Positions 7,877 through 15,964 of a DNA stretch of 64,000 nt are shown in pieces (position 1 is the first letter of the stretch; each line of letters begins with the position of its first letter). The stretch is taken from contig NZ_CP121111.1 of the NCBI RefSeq assembly GCF_029625335.1, positions 248,001 to 312,000 on the forward strand, given 5' to 3'. The notes beneath the pieces were generated by a model. The model was given only the letters and a program-made list of their open reading frames with translations, had not been told where the DNA came from and searched no databases. The position numbers and the translations under genes are program-made. This DNA is from Flavobacterium nitratireducens (GTDB taxonomy: Bacteria > Bacteroidota > Bacteroidia > Flavobacteriales > Flavobacteriaceae).

Positions 7877-9760
7877 ATGAAAAAAACATTTTTATTTATA
7901 TTCACTTTTCCTTTATTCGTTTTTTCGCAGCATAAAGAGATAAAAAAAGCGGATACTGCTTTTGCGTTAGAACATTATGTTGAATCTATTAGGCTTTTTG
8001 AAAAGCTGGTTGATAAGGGAGTAGATTCACCGAATGTTTATGAGAAGTTGGGTGATGCCAATTACTTTAATGCCAATTATGTGCAAGCTTATAAATGGTA
8101 TTTGAAATTAAGCGGTTTAAATTATCAAATGGATGGCGAACATCAGTACCGATATGCTCAAACATTAAAATCGGTTGGATTAAATGAAGATTCTAAAAAA
8201 GAAATGGAATCTTTTGGAAAAAAATATCCAAATGAAATTAGAACGAATCAGTATAAAAAAGGATTGAATGATAATACGAAAATGCTTTTTAGTAATGTTG
8301 CTTCATTAGCATTCAATTCAAAATATTCTGATTATGGAACTGCGATAAAAGGAGATACTTTGATTTTTGCAAGTTCACGTAATTTCGTTTTAGATAATAC
8401 TAGCTATGCACGAACTAACCAAGCTTTCACTAGTTTGTATCATACTGTAAAGTTAGCTTCAGGAGAATTTTCTACGCCAAAAATCTTTTCAAAAAGTAGT
8501 TTTTCAGTTTACCACGAAGCTACAGCTGTTTTTACTAAGGATGGTAAAACGATGTATTATAGTCAAAATCAATTGTCAAAAAAATCTAAGTCAAAATTGG
8601 TTAACGGATTGTTTAAAATTTACAAATCAGTTTCTGTTAATGGGAAATGGAAAAATGAGGGAGCGATTACATTTAGTAAAAATGACTCTGTAAGAATTGC
8701 TGATCCGGCTTTGAGTCCTGATGGTAAGTATTTGTATTTTGCTGCTGATTTTAAAGAAAGTTTTGGTAAATCAGATTTGTTCAAAGTTGCCATTCATTCA
8801 GATGGAACATTTGGTGAAGTAGAACACTTAAGCAATAAAATCAATACAGAAGGCAGAGAGTGTTTCCCTTTTATAACTGAAGATAATACCTTAATCTTTG
8901 CTTCTGATGGTTACCCAGGTTTTGGAGGTTTGGATTTGTACGCAATTGATTTATCAGATCCAAATGCAGTAGTGACTAATCTAGGAGTAAGTATAAATAG
9001 TCCTTTTGATGATTTTGCTTTGACAATTAATACAGCAATGAATCAGGGATATTTTAGTAGTAATCGTCCCGGAGCTAAAGGGGATGATGATATTTATTCC
9101 TTTGATTTAACTTATTTGCCGATATCAATGTCAGGAATTGTAGTTGATGAAATAACCAATGAAATCATTCAAAATGCTATTGTAATTGTTTTAGATGAAA
9201 AAGGAAATACAATAGCAACGCTTCGTTCAGATACAGAAGGTAAATTTTCTTTGAATAATTTGAAACGCGATTCAAAATATACTTTGAAAATTCAACAGTT
9301 AGATAATTCAGTTGTTGAAAAAAAGATTGTTACGTATAAGAGTGATGTAAATGAAATTCTCGCAATAAAGAAAGTTGTTCCACAGCCTGAAATTGATTTA
9401 AATAAACTTTTGGTTTCCAATATTATTTATTTTAATACTGATAAATCATTTATTAGAAAAGATGCCACTGTCGAATTGGATAAAGTGGCAGCAGTAATGA
9501 AACAATATCCACAAATTAAAGTTGAGATTGCTTCATATACAGATAGCAGAGAATCAAAGAAATACAATCTAATACTGTCACAAAATAGAGCAAACAGAAC
9601 ATTGGAATATCTAGTTTCAAAAGGAATTGACAGAATGAGATTAACAGCAAAAGGTTTTGGAGAAACACAATTGGTGAATAATTGTAAGAATGGTGTTAAA
9701 TGTGGTAATGCTGAACATCAACTAAATAGAAGGAGTGTTTTTATTGTGCATATAAATTAA
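7877..9760 (+). CDS. OmpA-family protein with TPR and PD40 repeats
   Basis: After a short signal peptide (FLFIFTFPLFVFS) residues 25-110 look like TPR helices. About 165-400 hold WD40-like PD40 repeats (LSPDGKYLYFAAD, FFSSNRPGA-type motifs), about 415-480 a carboxypeptidase-regulatory/CnaB-like beta-sandwich (SGIVVDE, TDTEGKFSL-like), and 510-625 an OmpA peptidoglycan-binding domain (IYFNTDKSFIRKDA, YTDSR, LSQNRANRTLEYL, KGFGETQ). This multi-domain layout resembles the OmpA-like proteins that accompany PorP/SprF and T9SS cargo in gliding Bacteroidetes. It probably anchors the outer-membrane complex to the cell wall in the periplasm. It is the last gene of the cassette; a terminator follows. 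Confidence 0.9.
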   Translation: MKKTFLFIFTFPLFVFSQHKEIKKADTAFALEHYVESIRLFEKLVDKGVDSPNVYEKLGDANYFNANYVQAYKWYLKLSGLNYQMDGEHQYRYAQTLKSVGLNEDSKKEMESFGKKYPNEIRTNQYKKGLNDNTKMLFSNVASLAFNSKYSDYGTAIKGDTLIFASSRNFVLDNTSYARTNQAFTSLYHTVKLASGEFSTPKIFSKSSFSVYHEATAVFTKDGKTMYYSQNQLSKKSKSKLVNGLFKIYKSVSVNGKWKNEGAITFSKNDSVRIADPALSPDGKYLYFAADFKESFGKSDLFKVAIHSDGTFGEVEHLSNKINTEGRECFPFITEDNTLIFASDGYPGFGGLDLYAIDLSDPNAVVTNLGVSINSPFDDFALTINTAMNQGYFSSNRPGAKGDDDIYSFDLTYLPISMSGIVVDEITNEIIQNAIVIVLDEKGNTIATLRSDTEGKFSLNNLKRDSKYTLKIQQLDNSVVEKKIVTYKSDVNEILAIKKVVPQPEIDLNKLLVSNIIYFNTDKSFIRKDATVELDKVAAVMKQYPQIKVEIASYTDSRESKKYNLILSQNRANRTLEYLVSKGIDRMRLTAKGFGETQLVNNCKNGVKCGNAEHQLNRRSVFIVHIN

Positions 9761-9804
9761 ACAATTTCTAAAAATAGCTTTCTAACCAACCAATAGCTTT
9801 TTTG

Positions 9805-9830
9805 AATCCCCATTTATTGGGGATTTTTTT
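9805..9830 (+). terminator. Terminator of the adhesin/SprF/OmpA operon
   Basis: AATCCCC (9805-9811) and GGGGATT (9819-9825) form a 7-bp GC-rich stem with a 7-base loop, followed by a T7 run ending at 9830, 45 bases after the OmpA-family stop codon. Confidence 0.85.
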
Positions 9831-9900
9831 ATTATTTAAAATTGAACTTTTAATTTTTAAAACAGTATAATTTGGTATAAATTGCAAATTCCAGTGATAT

Positions 9901-9990
9901 TGACCACCCTAATCCAATTTAAAGTGACCACCTGATTCCAATTCAAAAAGACCACCTAATTCCAGAGCAAAATGACCACTTCCGTTTTTA
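9901..9990. repeat. Four 24-bp iterons resembling an IS21-family end
   Basis: TGACCACC-type octamers start at 9901, 9925, 9949 (AGACCACC) and 9973 (TGACCACT), an exact 24-base period, with partly conserved spacers (TAATCCAATTTAAAG, TGATTCCAATTCAAAA). Multiple TGACCACY-TRATTCC repeats are typical of the ends of Bacteroidota IS21 elements. No istA or istB is present in the window, so this is an orphan end or a remnant. The rest of 9831-10043 holds no gene. Confidence 0.65.
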
Positions 9991-10043
9991 TTAAAAACTA
10001 CTCTTTTTCATCTGTTAATTAGTATTCAAATATACTTAAAATA

Positions 10044-11020
10044 ACCCGTAGTGGATTATAAAAAGAAGTTGCTCAATCCACTAAATAAAGGTAAATTGTA
10101 ATGATTATCAGTCTATTACAATTATGAGCAACTTGGAGGCAAATTACGAATTAATTCTTACTGAATTACGAAAATAAACAAAAACTGAAAATTTCTATTT
10201 TAAACCTGTAAAACCAAAATTATCTGATTTAGAGCTAATTAGTTTGATTATTTTGGCTGAGTTTAAGTCTATAGATTCTGAACAACAGCTTTTTAGAGAA
10301 ATTCAGGGTATTGATATTAGTTCAAAAATCGAACGCAGTGTTTACAATAAAAGAAAACGACAGTTGTTTCCTTACATCGAAGAAATCAGAATGAAGATGG
10401 TTGAAAAATTTAATGAGTTTGAAAGCTATTTTGTAGTTGACAGTATGCCTTTAGAAGTTTGTAAATTAGCTCGCTCTTCAAGAAGTAAAATATGTAAAGA
10501 AGAAGATTATGCTCTCCCAATTAAAGGGTTTTGTGCTTCTCAAAATTTACATTATTATGGATACAAATTACATGCAGTATGTTCAATTGAGGGCGTTTTT
10601 CAAAGTTTTGATTTAACACCTGCTTCGGTTCACGACATTCATTATCTAAAGGATATAAAATTATAAATGTCAGATTGTGTGCTACTTGGAGACAGAGGAT
10701 ATCTCTCTCAAACTATTCAGCTTGATTTATTTAATGAAGTCAATATTCAATTAGAAACCCCTAAAAGAATAAATCAAAAAGACTACAAACCGCAGTTTTA
10801 TCAATTTAAAAAATTTAGAAAACGAATAGAAACTTTATTCTCTCAATTGTGTGATCAGTTTATGATTAGGCGTAATTATGCTAAATCTTTTAAAGGATTT
10901 AAAACAAGGATTCTTTCTAAAATAACGACATTAACCACTATACAATATTTAAACAAATTCGTCTTTGGAAGAAACATCAATAATCTGAAAATTAATTTAA
11001 CTTAATAATGCACTACGGGT
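10044..11020. mobile_element. IS982-family insertion sequence (977 bp)
   Basis: Terminal inverted repeats are ACCCGTAGTGgATTAT at 10044 and its complement ending at 11020 (CACTACGGGT); ten outer bases match exactly and most of the next seven do. The only long gene inside is an IS982-type DDE transposase. No target-site duplication is visible: the left flank ends TTAAAATA and the right begins TAATGCCC. The right end interrupts a metal-regulator gene whose remainder is not found on the left, which suggests that DNA was deleted next to the IS. Confidence 0.88.
10124..11005 (+). pseudogene. IS982-family transposase, two in-frame stops
   Basis: The frame begins at ATG 10124 and stays in register to 11005, but TAA codons interrupt it at 10175 and 10664. 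Both could be CAA (Gln) codons changed by one C-to-T transition. The fragments carry the IS982 DDE triad context: FVVDSMPLEVCK (first Asp), LLGDRGYLSQT (second Asp) and KRIETLFSQLCDQ (Glu), plus the KGFCASQNLHYYGYKLH segment. About 293 codons is full length for the family. The copy is unlikely to be active unless an intact relative elsewhere supplies transposase. Confidence 0.88.
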
Positions 11021-11111
11021 TAATGCCCATATTTTCAAATACAGATTTTACTACCATCTTGCAGCGGCTGCATACCATATTCTTGATATAGAGTTTGATA
11101 TGTTTACTCAT
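11013..11111 (-). pseudogene. Truncated HMA-type (AraC-like) metal regulator, N-terminus only
   Basis: Starting at ATG 11111-11109 the minus strand reads MSKHIKLYIKNMVCSRCK and continues for 30 codons until the IS982 end; two IS-derived codons and a TAG at 11013 then stop it. The KNMVCxRC start is characteristic of flavobacterial AraC-family regulators that carry an N-terminal HMA-like CxxC domain and are usually found with metal-efflux genes. The start overlaps the stop of the upstream DUF2147 gene (ATGAGTAA), so it once formed an operon with it. The missing DNA-binding part is not found beyond the IS. The family call rests on the short N-terminus alone. Confidence 0.6.
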
Positions 11112-11487
11112 TTATTCGTTTCATTTTTCTTTCTTTTCCAAGAAATTTTATTCCATGATACCCTAAAATTATGGCTTCGTTCTTGTTACTCATTTTAATT
11201 TGACAGTCAACACTATGCTTCATATCGGGTAACTGTAGTTTTCCATTTTCCCATATTTTTTTGTCAGGATTGAACTTTAAATCCCAAATATTATTTTTTT
11301 TCTTCTCTACTATTTTACCTTTAATAGAATAGATAATAGCTTGATATTGATTATTTTCTTTAAAAATTTTGATCAGATAAATTTTATCATTTGTTTGCCA
11401 ATTCCCAATCAAATCATTCCCCTCGTTTTGTGTAAATCCAAAAAGATTAGTTAGAAGAAACACTATTAATATTATTCTCTTATTCAT
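11104..11487 (-). CDS. DUF2147-like small secreted protein
   Basis: A signal peptide (ILIVFLLTNLFGFTQ) is followed by a compact beta-rich domain beginning GNWQTNDKIYLIKIF and ending ILGYHGIKFLGKERK, with GKLQLPD...VDCQIKM between. This pattern (G-x-W near the start, later G-K, then G-Y-x-G...LG) matches DUF2147, usually periplasmic or outer-membrane-associated and without assigned function. At 127 residues it is slightly shorter than typical. Its stop codon overlaps the ATG of the truncated metal-regulator remnant. No link to metal resistance is shown. Confidence 0.6.
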   Translation of the reverse strand: MNKRIILIVFLLTNLFGFTQNEGNDLIGNWQTNDKIYLIKIFKENNQYQAIIYSIKGKIVEKKKNNIWDLKFNPDKKIWENGKLQLPDMKHSVDCQIKMSNKNEAIILGYHGIKFLGKERKMKRINE

Positions 11488-11512
11488 TTTGCTATTTAAT
11501 TATTGGTTTTTA

Positions 11513-12757
11513 TTAAACTGATTTTGAGATTTTATCCATTATAGAATGGTTTGTACCAAATTTGCAAATAGCATCACAATTGGCTCTTAATTCTGAAAAC
11601 AGAATGTACTTGATATTCATTTTTGAGTTTTTTATAACTGGTCGGTTGAGTTGTTGAATGACATCTTTTTCCCGACTGTCCGGAATAATGATATAAAAGA
11701 CTTCTTCGCCATTAGAGATACTAAAATACAAATCAGATAATCGTAATATTCCCGAATAGATACTGGTACTTTTTTCGACTTCAAATGCTCCAATAATTTT
11801 GTTTGTCCCTTTTTGAAACCATAACACATCAATTAATTTGATTGTATTTTGAGTGTCTTTGTCTGTTGGTAATTCTGGGAACTTATTAAGCGAAATAAAT
11901 GAAAAACTTTGTCCGTCAAACGATTTGCTTTTGTCGTTACTCGCTGGTGTAACATCAAAGCCTAATGAAATCCCAATTTTTAATAAATGGTATTGCATTT
12001 CGTTATGAAGGTTTTCTGCTAATTTTTCTTCTTGGATTTCTTTTTGGCGTTTTAAGATGTTTTTTTCAAATTTATTGCGTTCTTCTTCGCTTAAATATTC
12101 ATCGTTACCAATAATCATTTTTTGTGTCCCAATTTCAAAACATAATCCTGCAATCGCTCCTAAATCATTTGATAATACCGACTTATGTTTACTGTTAGTT
12201 TCTATTAAGGTTTCCCTAATTTTTAAATATTCTGTCCAACTGCCCAACTTCTTCTTGTCTTTGAATAGAAAATTGAATCCATTAAGAATTGCTGTATTGA
12301 ATGGTGGAAACCAAGTTGGGTGCAAGAAATATAAAATACTGGCCACGGCTGGACCAAGACCTTTTATTTTGAGTTCGTCTAGTTTTACAATTTCTTTTAC
12401 TATTTGTTCTTCTGTTTTTGCATTAATGCAGTTTTCGAGAAATTGACCAAAAGCAATTTTATTGTTTTGGTTTTCGTAAATATCTGGAATTCTTAATTTT
12501 GGTTTCCAATAAAAAGGATGTGCTACGCCAACAAATATTTGTTTTTGTTCTGCTATACAACTCAATACAAATTCTAAACTACTGTCTTTAAAATCGTTTG
12601 GGAAAGTTTTGTTTTTGATGTCGTGTATCACTTGTAAAACTCCACGACGAATAGTCCGAAATGCTTTTAATCGTTGGTCATTATCTACAAACCAAGTAGT
12701 ATAAACACTTTCGGTGTCGGTTTTGTATTGTTGGATTATTTGAGTAAGGTTGTTCAT
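11513..12757 (-). CDS. Unknown protein with HhH-like and PD-(D/E)XK nuclease-like regions
   Basis: I do not recognise a named family. Residues about 128-165 (IKGLGPAVASILYFLHP, then PPFNTAILNGFN) resemble a helix-hairpin-helix DNA-binding element of glycosylase or repair type. Residues about 320-375 contain IDVLWFQKG, IIGAFEVEKST and IYSGILRLSDL, the D...ExE/K spacing of PD-(D/E)XK nucleases (an EVE active site as in BamHI-like enzymes). A charged, helical linker (about 225-255) joins the halves. There is no signal peptide, so it acts in the cytoplasm. It stands alone on the minus strand between the IS debris and the metal operon, without a methyltransferase. A standalone restriction or DNA-modification-dependent nuclease is possible; this is inference only. 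Confidence 0.45.
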   Translation of the reverse strand: MNNLTQIIQQYKTDTESVYTTWFVDNDQRLKAFRTIRRGVLQVIHDIKNKTFPNDFKDSSLEFVLSCIAEQKQIFVGVAHPFYWKPKLRIPDIYENQNNKIAFGQFLENCINAKTEEQIVKEIVKLDELKIKGLGPAVASILYFLHPTWFPPFNTAILNGFNFLFKDKKKLGSWTEYLKIRETLIETNSKHKSVLSNDLGAIAGLCFEIGTQKMIIGNDEYLSEEERNKFEKNILKRQKEIQEEKLAENLHNEMQYHLLKIGISLGFDVTPASNDKSKSFDGQSFSFISLNKFPELPTDKDTQNTIKLIDVLWFQKGTNKIIGAFEVEKSTSIYSGILRLSDLYFSISNGEEVFYIIIPDSREKDVIQQLNRPVIKNSKMNIKYILFSELRANCDAICKFGTNHSIMDKISKSV

Positions 12758-12825
12758 TTTTAATACAGCTATATCTTATTACTTATTCGTTTTTGCAATT
12801 AACTGAAAGTCATTTTATAGTATAA

Positions 12826-12859
12826 AATAAATGGTTCGTTTTAGTACGAACCATTTATT
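12826..12859 (-). terminator. Terminator downstream of the metal-island small secreted gene
   Basis: Perfect 14-bp arms AATAAATGGTTCGT (12826-12839) and ACGAACCATTTATT (12846-12859) around a 6-base loop, located just after the stop (12866) of the minus-strand 158-residue gene. Flanking A/T runs on both sides make it potentially bidirectional. Confidence 0.75.
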
Positions 12860-12865
12860 AAAAAA

Positions 12866-13342
12866 TTAATTTTTAGATTTTTCCTCATTCATCTTTTTTT
12901 CCAACAGTAGGCAGTGAGCGGCACACGCGTGTAGTTTGTAATTTTGATGTACACTACCTAAATTATGACCTTTTGGATCCAGTATTTCGCATTTTTCTGC
13001 TTCTGTTTTTCCGATATTCACCACGTTTTCGCCTTTTATGTTGTAGTACGAACCATTCTTTTTGGCCCTACCCAACTTTTTCCCATTAGAATCAATAACA
13101 TTACCGTTTCCATCGATAAAATAGATAGTTTTGCCTTCATTGTCTTTCACGATGTTGTCTTTGGTAATAAATCCTAATTTGTTCCAACCGTGATCGTGAA
13201 TTTCACCCTTTTTATTGATATAAATTTTTTCAGTAGGGGTGGAGTTTGATTTTGTTTGTGCATTGGCACTTAACGAGAGTACCATTAAAAACATTGTTAG
13301 TAATGAAACTGTTGTAGTCGAAATTAATTTTTGAATTTTCAT
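12866..13342 (-). CDS. Small secreted protein, beta-flower-like, with C-terminal HxCAAHC
   Basis: The N-terminus is a clear signal peptide (TVSLLTMFLMVLSLSANAQ). The mature part has short, similar segments built on IYINKKGEIHDHG, IYFIDGNGNVIDSNG and YYNIKGENVVN, each a strand pair around a Gly-rich turn, resembling the five-fold beta-flower proteins of Bacteroidota. The end, LHACAAHCLLLEKK, offers two Cys and two His that could bind a metal. It lies 150 bases beyond the last gene of the copper operon on the same strand, with its own terminator. A role in metal binding in the periplasm is a guess from position and those residues. Confidence 0.55.
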   Translation of the reverse strand: MKIQKLISTTTVSLLTMFLMVLSLSANAQTKSNSTPTEKIYINKKGEIHDHGWNKLGFITKDNIVKDNEGKTIYFIDGNGNVIDSNGKKLGRAKKNGSYYNIKGENVVNIGKTEAEKCEILDPKGHNLGSVHQNYKLHACAAHCLLLEKKMNEEKSKN

Positions 13343-13494
13343 AATAAATTGTATTTAATTATTCGTCAGTTCCACTGTTGCCCTGTCTTCAGTATCGCTG
13401 TTGCCCGGTTTTTTTTAAATTTTAAAGCATTTACAAAAACTAGCTAAAATTCATTGTCAAAATTATGCGACATTACGTTTACTAGCTTTAAATA

Positions 13495-14715
13495 TTACAT
13501 CTTCATTCCCTCCATTGGGTCACTTCCTTTTCTGAATTTATATTCACTGTTTATTGCATAAGCACCAGTAATCACGACTTTTTTTGTACTGTCTATTTCA
13601 GATTTGATTTCTATCATTCCATTGGTTTCTATTCCAGTTTCGACCATTACGTTTTCAAATACTCCCGGTCTTTTTTCAACCCAAATATAGGAAGCGTTTT
13701 CTTCCCTGATAACTGCATCAACAGGGATATATAATCCTTTCAGATTAGATTGTGTTAATTTAGCCATAGCTTGCATTCCGGGTTTTAATTGCAAATTTGG
13801 ATTTGGTATTTCCAATCGAATTAAAAGCAGACGAGTATCTGGATTTATTTCAGGATTGATAAAAGAAACTTGCGCATTTATGGTTTTATCAGGAAAATCG
13901 GAAAATGTAATTTGGGCTTTTTGTCCTATTTTTAGTTTCTTGGCATAGTTTACGTTTACCTGTGTTTCTAACCAAAGACTGTTTAAATCCGCCAATTTAA
14001 TGATGGGGGAACCTTCCATTGCATAACTGCCTTCTGTGGTACTTATTTCTGATATTGTTCCACTGGCAGTGCTATAAAAAATGGTATAAGGAGAAACTTC
14101 CTTACTGGTTTTTATACTTTCAATCTGGGCATTGGTTAAACCAAAGAACAACAGTTTTTGTTTTGCTACATTGAGCATATTTCGGGCATTTTTTCCAAAA
14201 TCCCCTGGCATTGCGAGTTGTTTGTATGCCGTGAAATAATCCTGTTTGGCAATGGCAATATCTTCACTATACAATTGATATACGGCTTGGTTTTTAGCCA
14301 CATAATCGCCAACGGTTTTGAAATATAACTTTTCAATTCGTCCCATTGCTCTTGCAGAAATGGTTTTTATTTTTTCTTGATTAATGGCCAAGACTCCCGT
14401 GTAATTTTGCTCTAAACTGCTTTGAGTTTCTGAAATAGTTTGGGTAGTGATATTTCCCAGTTGTATTTGCTGTTTACTCAAACTTATTTCGTTTGCCTCT
14501 GTATCATCTTGTTTTATTGGTGTTAACTCCATATGGCAAATGGGGCATTTTCCGGGTTTGTCTTCCTTAACTTGAGGATCCATAGAGCAAGTGTAAAATG
14601 TTGTTGCTGCACTCTTATTGTGTTTGCTATGGTCTTCTTTTTCTTTAGTATTACAAGCCACCATTACCATAAATAGTATTGATAGTACACTTATTTTTTT
14701 TATTGTCTTCATCAT
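13495..14715 (-). CDS. Heavy-metal efflux RND periplasmic adaptor, CusB-like (second copy)
   Basis: A lipoprotein signal with lipobox VMVAC (Cys near residue 21) anchors it in the envelope. Residues about 41-68 (YTCSMDPQVKEDKPGKCPIC, then HMEL) form a heavy-metal-binding domain with Cys/Met/His ligands. The remainder is the HlyD/CusB fold: barrel-sandwich hybrid halves around an alpha-helical hairpin (about 165-210) and a beta-barrel ending with PVDAVIREENASYIWVEK. It would bridge CusA and CusC and hand Cu(I)/Ag(I) to the pump. Its start codon overlaps the stop of the neighbouring adaptor by one base, so the two are co-translated. Having two adaptors in one operon, both with the metal-binding domain, is unusual. 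Confidence 0.9.
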   Translation of the reverse strand: MMKTIKKISVLSILFMVMVACNTKEKEDHSKHNKSAATTFYTCSMDPQVKEDKPGKCPICHMELTPIKQDDTEANEISLSKQQIQLGNITTQTISETQSSLEQNYTGVLAINQEKIKTISARAMGRIEKLYFKTVGDYVAKNQAVYQLYSEDIAIAKQDYFTAYKQLAMPGDFGKNARNMLNVAKQKLLFFGLTNAQIESIKTSKEVSPYTIFYSTASGTISEISTTEGSYAMEGSPIIKLADLNSLWLETQVNVNYAKKLKIGQKAQITFSDFPDKTINAQVSFINPEINPDTRLLLIRLEIPNPNLQLKPGMQAMAKLTQSNLKGLYIPVDAVIREENASYIWVEKRPGVFENVMVETGIETNGMIEIKSEIDSTKKVVITGAYAINSEYKFRKGSDPMEGMKM

Positions 14716-15962
14716 TATTCGGTTTTAATAAAGCTTTCGCTGTCAATTAAATATTGTGCGTTTTTGGCAATGGTGTCTTTTACTGAAATACCCTCCATAA
14801 TTTGGATAAAATCATCTATTTCAATTCCGGTTTTTATGGAAGATGCCTTAAAGCCATTGTCCATTTTCAAGAAAACTATTTTCTTGTTTCCAATGCTTAC
14901 CATTGACTGTTTTTGTATCCAAATACCTTTTATTGCATTTGTTTTAACAACACCTTGCAATCGCAAACCAACTGGTAATTTCAATTTATTGTTATTTAAA
15001 TAAACTCGAATTCTGTTGGTTTTATCAGCTGCATTTAATTCTGTTTCGACAAAATTTATTTTGGCATCTATGAATTCGTTTTTGTCAAGTTCGGAAGTAA
15101 TTCTGATGGATTGATTGGCTTTTATTAGACTATTATATCCTTGGAAAACATTGAATATTCCCCATACTTTATCCGTATTTAATAGTTTAAAAATGACTTC
15201 TCCTTTATTTATATAATTTCCTTCCTTAACATCCAAAACTTCAGTGTTGCTACTTGCACTTTGCATCACAGGTTTAGTTGTATTATCCATTGTTTCGGTT
15301 CCGTCAATAATTCCGGAAGCAGGACTATAAATTGTTATTTGCGGGTTTACTTTTTTGGAATTAGACAGCGCATTTATTTGATTTTGAGTCATTCCATAAA
15401 GCAACAATTTTTGTCTGGATGCATCAATAATCGAAGGATTTTCAACATCATTAATGACCATATAAATGAAGTTTTTTTGCTCCGTCAGTAATTCTGGGCT
15501 GTATAAATCAAATAGTTTTTGTCCTTTATTTACTTTTTGATATTTATAATTGACATACATTCGCTCTATTCTTCCGCTCATTCGAGCTGCAATATTTACC
15601 GATGAATTGGGGTCATACCCCACAATACCTGGTAAATTTATTTCACTGCTTAAGGTGGTGTCTATTGCCGTTGTCGTTTGATAATTACCTACAATAAAAT
15701 TGTCGGTAGGTTTTATAACATTGTCAAGGGAATTATCTTCAACGGCATTGTTTTCTGTTATTTTTTTTACCAAAGTCATTCCACAAATGGGACAATTTCC
15801 GGGTTTATCTCTAATGATTTCCGGGTGCATCGAACAAGTATAAACCTCGTTTTGATGTTCCATTTCTGAATGATTGTCTGATTTTATAGCAAATAAATAG
15901 ATTGCAATTCCAATAATGGAAATTACGATAAAAGCTAAACCATATTTTATATACTTGTTCAT
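14715..15962 (-). CDS. Heavy-metal efflux RND periplasmic adaptor, CusB-like (first copy)
   Basis: One N-terminal membrane segment (AFIVISIIGIAIYLFAI) is followed by a heavy-metal-binding domain (YTCSMHPEIIRDKPGNCPIC, then GMTL, about residues 41-66). The CusB-type adaptor fold follows, with IAARMSGRIERMYVNY as the first lipoyl half and a hairpin around 150-185. An insertion near 215-240 (TMDNTTKPVMQSASSNTEV) is Met-containing. It begins 2 bases after the CusC stop and ends overlapping the second adaptor. The two adaptors are clearly different in sequence, so they may be specialised (metal chaperoning versus structure) or form a mixed ring; this is inference. Confidence 0.9.
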   Translation of the reverse strand: MNKYIKYGLAFIVISIIGIAIYLFAIKSDNHSEMEHQNEVYTCSMHPEIIRDKPGNCPICGMTLVKKITENNAVEDNSLDNVIKPTDNFIVGNYQTTTAIDTTLSSEINLPGIVGYDPNSSVNIAARMSGRIERMYVNYKYQKVNKGQKLFDLYSPELLTEQKNFIYMVINDVENPSIIDASRQKLLLYGMTQNQINALSNSKKVNPQITIYSPASGIIDGTETMDNTTKPVMQSASSNTEVLDVKEGNYINKGEVIFKLLNTDKVWGIFNVFQGYNSLIKANQSIRITSELDKNEFIDAKINFVETELNAADKTNRIRVYLNNNKLKLPVGLRLQGVVKTNAIKGIWIQKQSMVSIGNKKIVFLKMDNGFKASSIKTGIEIDDFIQIMEGISVKDTIAKNAQYLIDSESFIKTE

Positions 15963-15964
15963 AA

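Noticed and set aside
9901..9990. CRISPR array
   Set aside because: Only four short degenerate units with similar, not unique, spacers and no cas genes. An IS21-type end explains the pattern better.
10175..10667. Programmed frameshifting in the transposase
   Set aside because: All segments are in the same frame and are broken by stop codons, so no frameshift is needed. IS982 transposases are normally one continuous frame.
9761..13494. Left attachment site of the metal element (copy of the tRNA-Ser 3' end)
   Set aside because: I looked for GGCGGAGAAAGAGGGATTCG and its complement in these gaps and found no match. The left border remains undefined.
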